From positions 310,001-374,000 of the forward strand of contig NC_018020.1 of assembly GCF_000266885.1 (NCBI RefSeq): DNA of 64,000 nt, written 5' to 3'. A program made the translations under genes and the position numbers. This document shows positions 16,990-23,905 of the stretch, piece after piece (positions within the stretch are counted from its first letter, which is position 1; every line of letters begins with the position of its first letter). Below the pieces are notes generated by a model that was not told the origin of the DNA, searched no databases, and worked only from the letters and a program-made list of their open reading frames with translations. Origin of the DNA: Turneriella parva DSM 21527 (GTDB lineage: Bacteria > Spirochaetota > Leptospiria > Turneriellales > Turneriellaceae).

Positions 16990-18158
16990 CGGCTTTCTCC
17001 CGGCTTCAGCGCAAAATCAATGATGCCAAAATGCGAAATGGTCTTGCGCTTCACCAAACCATTGTAGCGTTCAACTTTTGTAGTTTTTAACAGATTATTG
17101 CCGCCGCTGCCATAGGGCTCACGCCCGTTGCGGCCGAGCACCTCCATGACCACATTGCCCTGCGCGTTCGAATAGCGCAATACCCCTTCGGCTGTCTCTC
17201 TCGCTTCGAGCTCGAGTGCGCGAATCATGATGGCGTTTACGGGAAATGCATCGGGTTTGTCGACCCGAACAATGGAATAGTACGAGCGGCTCTTCTCGGG
17301 CATGATCTCGTCGCGAATAAATGCGATCAGGTCAAACAGATCGTCGCTGATACGAAAATTGCCTTCAATGTCGATCAGACTCTTGATGCGCTTGGCCCCT
17401 GCCGGGGGCGGGGAGTGATATTTGACATAGTAATCGAGATATTCTTTGGGGCTCAAATCCGCCGTTTTGTAAGATTCGATCTCGTGCGTCGCCTCGCGCC
17501 GCAGAAATGCATTGCGGCTTACAGTACCATTGCTGTAGGCGATAAACTCATAGTCGACATCGAACGGAAACAAATCAGCAAAGAGCGGCCAGGCGTTCTC
17601 TTCGATGAGGGGCCACTCGGGCCCCACTCTGCCAAACCAATAAGAGCGGTTATGGCAAAGAGACATAACGGGCAATATCACGCCTTCTTCGCGCTCAGCG
17701 GGTGGTTTTTTCACATAGATGAATTCACCGGGAAAGACGAGCAGCTTCTGTGGGTCTTTGGCTGCATAGTCAACGATGGCAGGGGTCAGAAAAGATTTGT
17801 GGTACCCGAACGTATCGCCGCGAAAGGGTATAACGAGTGTGCGCTTAGTTGCTTCATCGGCATCTGCCCCAAAGGAGACCATGAGCGGCCACCCCTGAAA
17901 TTCGCCGAGGTAGTGTGAAAAACTATCGGCAGGTTCGAAGTAGTCGAATGATTTGTTTCTGATCTTGAGTTTAACAGGTGCTGCCGACTGCGATTCATCG
18001 ATGCAGTCGTAAATTTTACCCACATGTGCATCACCGATCGGTCTATAGCGCGAGCTGATATGCTGTGAAAATTTTAACTTCGTCAGCTGCGGCGCTGCGT
18101 GAACGGCGAACGTGGCTAAAAACCAGACCAGAGTCTTTATCGCGTGAGAGACACTCAT
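16986..18158 (-). CDS. Exported protein of unknown function, paralogue of the 18171 gene
   Basis: A 390-aa protein with a probable cleavable signal peptide (hydrophobic 8-20, AVHA-AP). It aligns by eye over most of its length with the upstream gene: both contain a GWP segment, RTLV(I)xxRG(D/E)xxGxHKS, a Tyr-Val-Lys/Asp segment, a CHxRxY segment, IxYSN.T.xRN, a DIEGN or DMEGN motif and (I)VRVDK/ARIDKxDA near the C-terminal third. I do not recognise the family. It lies 12 bp after the paralogue and overlaps the next lipoprotein gene by 4 bp. It is probably periplasmic or surface-associated. Confidence 0.75.
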   Translation of the reverse strand: MSVSHAIKTLVWFLATFAVHAAPQLTKLKFSQHISSRYRPIGDAHVGKIYDCIDESQSAAPVKLKIRNKSFDYFEPADSFSHYLGEFQGWPLMVSFGADADEATKRTLVIPFRGDTFGYHKSFLTPAIVDYAAKDPQKLLVFPGEFIYVKKPPAEREEGVILPVMSLCHNRSYWFGRVGPEWPLIEENAWPLFADLFPFDVDYEFIAYSNGTVSRNAFLRREATHEIESYKTADLSPKEYLDYYVKYHSPPPAGAKRIKSLIDIEGNFRISDDLFDLIAFIRDEIMPEKSRSYYSIVRVDKPDAFPVNAIMIRALELEARETAEGVLRYSNAQGNVVMEVLGRNGREPYGSGGNNLLKTTKVERYNGLVKRKTISHFGIIDFALKPGESR

Positions 18159-18170
18159 GATAAACCTCGG

Positions 18171-19469
18171 CTATTGAATGCGTGCCAGACTGATTTCAAG
18201 AGGCGCCTGTTTGAGCGATTCGAGAAAATTCGTCGTAGTGAGCACACGCTCGACTGTCCAGTCACCCATTTTAAAGTGTGTCGCGCGCGGCCGCTTGATT
18301 TGTTTGCCCGTATAAACCTGCATGCGGGTGAGTTTGCGAATATCACCTGACGTACCGCGGTAGAAAGGTTCGTAAGGGTTTGTGACGAGATCGAGCACCA
18401 CATTCTGCCGGTCATTCGTGAAGCGAATTACGCCATCGGCATCTTCGACGCCGGTAAGGTCGAGCGCCGCGATCATCGCCAGGTGACCTGCGTACGCATC
18501 GTATTTGTCAATGCGCGCCGCGCTATAAAAAAATTTTTCGGGGTCGCGCTCTACCTCGAGCTTGATGTATGCAAGCATATCCCAGAAGGGTTTATTCACT
18601 TCGTAATTGCCTTCCATGTCGATAAAGCCCTTGATAAAGGGATAAACGCCCTCGGGAAAACTCGTGTTTAACAGATATTCGCCGAGAAAGCTCTTATAGT
18701 CTTTAATGTGTTTGAAATCCCACTGCTGCCCTTTTCTTATTCTGCGATCGAGCAGTTGGTTGCGTGGAGTGGTCGCGTTGCTGTAAGAAACGATGATTAC
18801 CGGATTTCGGTGCGCAGTCAGGCGCCAGAGCAGGCGTTTGCCACCGTCGTTCTCGAATCCGGGCGATTCGGTATTGATATAGCGATCGGGATATCTGCCG
18901 CGATGGCAGATCGGCGCAAGCGGTTTTTTGCCGCCGGTCGCCTTGTCGACGTAGCGATATTCATCGACGGTCACGAGCGTGGCGGCTGGCAGATCTTGGT
19001 AAAGGCGCAAGAACGAAGCGGTCGCGGCTGACTTATGAAAGCCCGAGGCTTCACCGCGCAGACCGACGAGCACAGTTCGGCCTGGCTGCATGCGCGAACG
19101 CCCATGGTAGCCGACAACAAACGGCCAGCCCGCCTCTTCTGCGAGGTAGAACTCCCGGTCATTGTGCGGTGCTTTCGGGAAAAGATCAAATTCAGCAAAC
19201 TGGGCCCTGAGCCCCGTGATGCCAGCGCTGTTTTCAATGCAGTCAAAATAGAGCTCGCGGTGCTGTGGCAAAATAGGGTGCGCGAGCACTGTCTCAATGC
19301 CGGGCATTTTCGCAAGTTCGGCAGCATCGGGCACCGCGACCCTGCCCGCGTTTGGGTCAGAAGCCGCTGCCGCACGTTTACCGCCTGCAGTACAGTTCTG
19401 CGAAATGCCCGCCAGAATTAGCAGCAGCGCGAGTAAGGGGGATATCCCAATCAAACGAATCAATTTCAT
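18171..19469 (-). CDS. Predicted lipoprotein of unknown function, paralogue of the 16986 gene
   Basis: Start at ATG 19469, giving 432 residues. The open frame runs to 19847 antisense to the bufA-like gene, but that extension is proline-rich shadow sequence. The signal region (MKLIRLIGISPLLALLLILAG) is followed by NCTAGG, possibly a lipobox. The mature part shares the GWP, GEASGFHKS, ICHRGRYP, SYSNATTPRN, DMEGNYEV and ARIDKYDAYAG landmarks with its downstream paralogue, so the pair arose by duplication. It is first gene of a three-gene minus-strand operon and is divergent from the bufferin operon, with 142 bp between the starts. No function is recognised. Confidence 0.75.
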   Translation of the reverse strand: MKLIRLIGISPLLALLLILAGISQNCTAGGKRAAAASDPNAGRVAVPDAAELAKMPGIETVLAHPILPQHRELYFDCIENSAGITGLRAQFAEFDLFPKAPHNDREFYLAEEAGWPFVVGYHGRSRMQPGRTVLVGLRGEASGFHKSAATASFLRLYQDLPAATLVTVDEYRYVDKATGGKKPLAPICHRGRYPDRYINTESPGFENDGGKRLLWRLTAHRNPVIIVSYSNATTPRNQLLDRRIRKGQQWDFKHIKDYKSFLGEYLLNTSFPEGVYPFIKGFIDMEGNYEVNKPFWDMLAYIKLEVERDPEKFFYSAARIDKYDAYAGHLAMIAALDLTGVEDADGVIRFTNDRQNVVLDLVTNPYEPFYRGTSGDIRKLTRMQVYTGKQIKRPRATHFKMGDWTVERVLTTTNFLESLKQAPLEISLARIQ

Positions 19470-19611
19470 TGTCTCGGCTATTATTTCTGCAGGCACATGC
19501 AGCGGCCACCAAATTGAAGCTGCACTTTTGTACTTTTTTCTTTTCGCACCACCCACGTTCACGGCATGCACACTCGGTGCCGGCTGCACAGCGGCCAGCA
19601 CGGGAGAACTC

Positions 19612-19875
19612 ATGAAAAAAACAAACTTATTAATGGGCGCGGCGCTGGCGGGTCTTGCACTTGCAGGCGGCGTCGGAGCGAAAGAAGGCAAAGCGAAAGC
19701 TGTCGAAGGCGAATGCCACGGTATCAATGGCTGCAAAGGCCAGGGTGACTGCGGAAACAAAGACCACGGCTGCGGTGGCCAGAACGCTTGCAAAGGCCAG
19801 GGCTGGAAAAAGATGACTGAAGCACAATGCAAGGCCAAGAAGGGCAAATTTAAGCCGATGTCGATGGAGATGTGA
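19612..19875 (+). CDS. bufA2: Bufferin-type RiPP precursor (BufA2-like), six cysteines
   Basis: An 87-aa protein. A signal peptide spans residues 1-23 (MKKTNLL, hydrophobic, GVGA). The mature part has Cys at 35, 41, 47, 54, 60 and 73 in ECHGINGCKG, GDCG, HGCGG, NACKGQGW and EAQCKAKKG contexts, with many Lys and Gly. This is the pattern of BufA2 precursors, whose cysteines are oxidised by an MNIO enzyme to thiooxazoles to make a periplasmic copper-buffering metallophore. GGGAG lies about six bases before the ATG. The next gene is the matching enzyme. The start is an internal ATG of a longer open frame. Confidence 0.88.
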   Translation: MKKTNLLMGAALAGLALAGGVGAKEGKAKAVEGECHGINGCKGQGDCGNKDHGCGGQNACKGQGWKKMTEAQCKAKKGKFKPMSMEM

Positions 19876-19876
19876 G

Positions 19877-21466
19877 ACGAACGAACTGACCGGGCTGGGA
19901 CTCAGAACCCGGCATTTTGACTATCTGCTTCGCCAGCCGACGGCCAACGTCGGCTGGTTCGAAGCCATTACCGAAAACTTCATCAGCACGCAGGGCGCGC
20001 CGCTTTACGTGCTCGAACAAATACGCGCCCGTTATCCCGTTGCATTGCACGGCGTGGCGCTGTCGATAGGCAGCTATGAGGGTCTGAACCCAAAGCACCT
20101 GCAGCGCATTCGTGAGCTGGCTCTGCGCATCGCACCCTTTCAGATTTCAGATCACCTGTGTTTCTCGCGCTTTCGCCGGCGGCAATACCATGAACTGCTA
20201 CCGCTGCCGCGAACTGAGGCGATGCTGCGCCGGGTGATCGCCAATATCGACCACGCGCAGACTTATCTGAAACGGCAGCTCGTACTCGAAAACATCTCTG
20301 CCTACCGTGAGCACCCGGCCAACGAGATACCCGAACCCGAATTTCTGAACACACTCGCAGAAAAAAGTGGCTGCAGGCTGCTGCTCGACATCAACAATAT
20401 TTATGTGAACGCGGCCAATTTTCGCTTTAACGCGCGCCGGTTTGTGAGAGAGATTAATCCGGCTTATGTCGTGCAGTACCACCTCGCCGGGTTCACCGAC
20501 ATGCACACGCATCTTTTTGACACGCATGCAGAAAAGGTACACGCCCCGGTGGTGCGCCTGTTTCGCGAAGCAAGGTACCACCTGGGCGAGAAGCGGTTTA
20601 GTCTCGAGCGCGACGACCGTATACCTGGCTTTGAAAGTCTGCTGCGCGAAACCCAGCGACTCGCGAGCGCGACACCGGTCAGCATGCCGTCGCGGTTTAA
20701 TTCGCCTCTGGCGATGCCCAGCAAATCTCAGCGAAATGTAATCGCCACCGAACCGCAGCCGATTGCCGAATGGCAACGGACATTTTATACGCTCCCCGCT
20801 TCGGTTGCAGAGACGCACTGCGGCACGCTCTCGCCCCGCGCGGCGCAAAAGGTTTACCGCGACGCCTACCAGATTCGTCTGACGAGTGCGCTCGCCGACA
20901 AGTTTCCTCTACTTTTTAAAACCCTGGGTGAGCGCAAAGCGAAGAGAATTCAGAAAGAGTTCATTGACGAAAACATTTCGACACACGAAGATTTGGCGCT
21001 CTATGGCAATAATCTGCCACGCTGGTTGAAAACGCGTTACGAAAGCAAGAGAGAGTGGCAAAAGCTGGCAGAACTCGACATGATACAATTTGAGATTTTT
21101 CACGCGATGCTTCGCGAAGGCGTATCAGGTCTTCTGCAGAAAAAAGTTTTTCTGGCGCCGACCACGCGAATCTGGTCTGCGAGCCCGAGCTACGTCGCGG
21201 TGCGTGCGGGTCGCGTTGTGCTGTTGCCGGCCGCGCAGCCGGGCATGCAGCGCCTGCTTTGCTACCGCGACGCATTCGCCGTCAAAGCCGTGCCGCTCAG
21301 CGCCGGCCAGCACCGATTTGTACGTCATCTGATGAAGCCCGTTCGTCTCGGCGCCGTGCTCGCGCGCGCAGAGCGTGAAAACTGGTTGCCGCCGCAAGAG
21401 GTGAAGAAGCTCTTTCAGGTGCTCGGCGTCGCCGGGGTGCTCGCATGCAGGCAGACGACCTCTTGA
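19877..21466 (+). CDS. Fused MNIO (DUF692, BufB) and DUF2063 (BufC) maturation enzyme
   Basis: About 529 aa. The DUF692 TIM-barrel part (about 1-275) keeps metal-ligand motifs: LHGVALSIGS, ISDHLCFSR, LENIS, LLDINNIYVNA, QYHLAG, DTHAEKVHAP and LERDDRIPG. The rest (about 290-525) is DUF2063-like: AEWQRTFYTLP, FPLLFKTLGERKAKRI, LALYGNNLPRWL, the partner that recognises the precursor. The domains are usually separate proteins; here they are one chain. The conserved N-terminus (TGLGLRTRHFDYLL, VGWFEAITENF) is in frame upstream of GTG 20009, but no ATG, GTG or TTG exists between the preceding gene and it. I place the start at ACG 19877, seven bases after GGAG; CTG 19886 is another option. It is probably the enzyme for the precursor at 19612. 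Confidence 0.85.
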   Translation, partial: TNELTGLGLRTRHFDYLLRQPTANVGWFEAITENFISTQGAPLYVLEQIRARYPVALHGVALSIGSYEGLNPKHLQRIRELALRIAPFQISDHLCFSRFRRRQYHELLPLPRTEAMLRRVIANIDHAQTYLKRQLVLENISAYREHPANEIPEPEFLNTLAEKSGCRLLLDINNIYVNAANFRFNARRFVREINPAYVVQYHLAGFTDMHTHLFDTHAEKVHAPVVRLFREARYHLGEKRFSLERDDRIPGFESLLRETQRLASATPVSMPSRFNSPLAMPSKSQRNVIATEPQPIAEWQRTFYTLPASVAETHCGTLSPRAAQKVYRDAYQIRLTSALADKFPLLFKTLGERKAKRIQKEFIDENISTHEDLALYGNNLPRWLKTRYESKREWQKLAELDMIQFEIFHAMLREGVSGLLQKKVFLAPTTRIWSASPSYVAVRAGRVVLLPAAQPGMQRLLCYRDAFAVKAVPLSAGQHRFVRHLMKPVRLGAVLARAERENWLPPQEVKKLFQVLGVAGVLACRQTTS

Positions 21467-22002
21467 CTAAACACGGTGACGCATTGTATGCGTTTGCCAG
21501 ACAGCGTCTCGACAACGACGACGACATTGCCGACTGCATTCAAGAGACATTGCTGGCGGCGATCAAGGGCAGCGCCGGCTTTGAAGGTCGGTCTGCCGAA
21601 CGAACCTGGCTGATCGGTATTCTCAAGTTCAAAATTATCGATGTCTTCAGGCGCCGCTCGCGCGAAATACCGTACGAGGCACCTGAGATGAACGATGAAA
21701 GCGAAAGTTTTGATAGCCACGGCCATTGGCAAAAGCAGCGGGCGCCGCGTTCTTGGGCCAAAACCCCGCTTGAAGAACTCGAGGGCGCCGAGCTCGCAGA
21801 GCATCTGAAGCGCTGCATCGGCCACCTGCCGGGACCTATGCGCATCGCGCTGACGCTGCGCGAACTAGAGGGATTTTCCACGCCAGAAATCTGTAAGACG
21901 ATCGGTGTGACGGCGACTAATCTTAACGTGATGCTCTACCGGGCGAGGCTGCACCTGCGCCGCTGCCTCGAAGAAGCGGGCTTTCAAGGTACAGAGAATT
22001 AA
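21445..22002 (+). CDS. ECF-type RNA polymerase sigma factor
   Basis: A 185-aa sigma-70 family protein with region 2 (ADCIQETLLAAIKG, RTWLIGILKFKIIDVFRRR) and region 4 (LPGPMRIALTLRELEGFSTPEICKTIGVTATNLNVMLYRARLHLR). The ATG lies inside the end of the enzyme gene (22-bp overlap), so it belongs to the bufferin operon. ECF factors are frequent in such operons and respond to metal stress. Expected role: transcribe this operon when the adjacent anti-sigma factor releases it. No target promoter could be recognised with confidence. Confidence 0.92.
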   Translation: MQADDLLTKHGDALYAFARQRLDNDDDIADCIQETLLAAIKGSAGFEGRSAERTWLIGILKFKIIDVFRRRSREIPYEAPEMNDESESFDSHGHWQKQRAPRSWAKTPLEELEGAELAEHLKRCIGHLPGPMRIALTLRELEGFSTPEICKTIGVTATNLNVMLYRARLHLRRCLEEAGFQGTEN

Positions 22003-22004
22003 AT

Positions 22005-22235
22005 ATGAACTGCTCAGAATATACCAGACATGCCTCAACTGCCCGCGATGAAAAGCCTTCTTTTAAAGCGCGTGTCGGCATGGCAATCCATTGGGTGCTC
22101 TGCATCTATTGCCGCCGATTCACGCGCCAACTCGGGGCGATCAGCCGGCAGCTACGGCGGCAAGAAGCAGACGCCAAAATGCCAGCCGGGCTGCGGCAAG
22201 AAATCGCCAGCAGATTTGAAAAGCCGGTGCAATGA
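22005..22235 (+). CDS. Putative zinc-finger anti-sigma factor
   Basis: A 76-aa protein starting 2 bp after the sigma factor. It has NCSEYTRHAS at the N-terminus and HWVLCIYCRRF in the middle, a His-x3-Cys-x2-Cys element typical of small zf-HC2 anti-sigma domains, followed by a helical basic tail. No membrane helix is present. The stop overlaps the next ATG by 4 bp. It is predicted to bind the ECF factor in the cytoplasm and release it on metal or redox change. Confidence 0.75.
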   Translation: MNCSEYTRHASTARDEKPSFKARVGMAIHWVLCIYCRRFTRQLGAISRQLRRQEADAKMPAGLRQEIASRFEKPVQ

Positions 22236-23230
22236 CAACTGCATCGCTTCGCTCAGCCTGGCTCTACCTGCCCTATGCCTGCGCTGCCGCGTATGTGGCA
22301 TTTCTCGGCACGCCATGGGAAAATACCTTCGACCTCGCGGCTCAGGGGCGCTTAGATCTGAAAGTCGCTTTTTTTTACCGCTTTCGTGATGCGCACTTCA
22401 TTGAAGGCTTTGGTTTTGCTGCGCCTGCGGTAACGGCTTTGCTGGCGGCGATTAAATTCACCGGCAGCCGTTGGTTGTGGGTAACGCTCATGCTCATGAC
22501 GGGCGCATTGGCTGGCAGCAGATCTTTGGCATTCAGAGTCTTTATGCTGCTGCCACTTGCCGCAGCAGTCTTTCTGGGCGAGGCTTTTCTGCTGTGGTCA
22601 CTCGGTCTTGCTCTCGCCGCGCAAGCGCTGTCGCTGCTGCGCCAGCTGCGGCTATCCGAAGGTGCAGGTATCGCAACAAAGCTGCAATCCGCAGCATGTA
22701 TCATGAGCCTCATTTTTCTTGCCCTGCTCATTGCTGCGCTCGCAAACCCCGTGCATGCAATTCACCGTTACCGGGTTCTGGCCGGCAAGGCAGTCAGCGA
22801 TCGTCTGAACGCTTACACGGGTCGTGCCAATCTGGCGATCGACGCCACCTGCGTTGCACTTCTGAATCCTGATGATCTGCACGGAATAAACGCGGTCGAA
22901 ATACTGGCAGCGAGTACGCTGAGAAATTTCTCAGAATTGCGCCTCGTCGACCTCAAAATTGTCGAGCGAAACTACAAACTCTTGAATCTTAAGAATGAAA
23001 AGGGGGATTTCATATTTTCTGAATCTGCGCGACTTTTTGGCAAATCGGAGTCTTTTTACGCCGAAGCACAGCGCCCATTCTGGACAGAGGCAGAGTCGCT
23101 TTGTCTCGTCGCCGCTTTTGAGACCAGCCCCGAGAAAGAAGAAGAGCCGTTTTCGCGTGCGCGCTTAATTTTCGACGCGCGCAAGAAGCTGGGCAAAGAC
23201 ACGAAGATTATTCGACTGCCGGGCCGGTAG
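22232..23230 (+). CDS. Membrane protein of unknown function, last gene of bufferin operon
   Basis: A 332-aa protein with about five or six hydrophobic helices in the first 180 residues (LYLPYACAAAYVAFLG, FAAPAVTALLAAIKF, WLWVTLMLMTGALAG, AFRVFMLLPLAAAVFLGEAFLLW, MSLIFLALLIAALA) and a soluble C-terminal domain of about 150 residues with no Cys-rich metal motif (one Cys in DATCVALLNP, one in SLCLVAAFE). Bufferin operons often carry a DoxX-like membrane protein, but the soluble domain makes that identification doubtful. It overlaps the anti-sigma gene by 4 bp, and its 3' end overlaps the convergent kdpE by 23 bp. Confidence 0.7.
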   Translation: MTTASLRSAWLYLPYACAAAYVAFLGTPWENTFDLAAQGRLDLKVAFFYRFRDAHFIEGFGFAAPAVTALLAAIKFTGSRWLWVTLMLMTGALAGSRSLAFRVFMLLPLAAAVFLGEAFLLWSLGLALAAQALSLLRQLRLSEGAGIATKLQSAACIMSLIFLALLIAALANPVHAIHRYRVLAGKAVSDRLNAYTGRANLAIDATCVALLNPDDLHGINAVEILAASTLRNFSELRLVDLKIVERNYKLLNLKNEKGDFIFSESARLFGKSESFYAEAQRPFWTEAESLCLVAAFETSPEKEEEPFSRARLIFDARKKLGKDTKIIRLPGR

Positions 23231-23904
23231 CCAGCCGATAGCCAACGGCAGGCTCGTTGATCAAGAGCTGGGGCGCATTGGGTATCGATTCGATTTTTTT
23301 TCTCAGCGTCGTGACGTAGACCCTGAGATAGTCCGTTTCATTTGCAAGGCCTGGCCCCCAGATTTCGCGCATGATCTGTTGCGTGGTCACAACTTTACCG
23401 GCGTTCTTTGCGAGCAGACACAGCAAATTGTACTCGGTGGGGGGTGAGGTGAATTTTTTGGCCATGCACAGTCACTTCGCGCATCTCAAAATCAATCTCG
23501 AGGCCCAACGCGCTGTATTTCGGCAATGTTGACACTACTGTGTTGCGCCTCAAAATTGCCCGCATGCGGGCGAGCAGTTCGCCCATGCCGAAGGGCTTGG
23601 TTACGTAGTCATCTGCACCGGCTTCTAACAGCGCAATCTTGTCTGCCTCGAGATCTTTGACCGATAAGACAATGACAGGCACCTCTGAAAATTCGCGAAT
23701 GCGCTTCAATAGATCGAGGCCATAACCGTCGGGAAGGTTAAGATCAAGCAGCACCAGATCGGGCTTCTGCCTGACGACCGCGTCGAGCCCCTCTGAGATG
23801 TTTGTCGCATCGGTGACGACAAAACCCTCTGCCTCGAGCCCGAGCTTCAGCAGCCTGCGTATTTGTTTTTCGTCATCAATGCATAGTACACGTATCGCGG
23901 CCAA
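23208..23904 (-). pseudogene. kdpE: Response regulator KdpE, frameshifted
   Basis: A KdpE-type OmpR-family regulator. The receiver domain (VLCIDDEKQIR, VLLDLNLPDGYG, VIVLSVKD, DDYVTKPFGMGEL) and the winged helix (TEYNLLCLLAKNAGKVV, then LRVYVTTLRKKIE) are complete but lie in two frames. A run of six G on the plus strand at 23439-23444 has one base too many: with five, the protein reads HLTPTEYNLL without a break and has 231 residues. I place the start at TTG 23904, one base after the kdpD stop and preceded by GGAG. The product as read would keep the receiver but lose DNA binding. A real mutation or a homopolymer sequencing error are both possible. Confidence 0.85.
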
Positions 23905-23905
23905 T

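Noticed and set aside
19470-19847. Proline-rich N-terminal extension of the 18171 gene, antisense to the bufferin precursor
   Set aside because: It is the complementary strand of a Cys/Lys-rich coding gene, has no export signal at its start, and the ATG at 19469 begins a good signal sequence.
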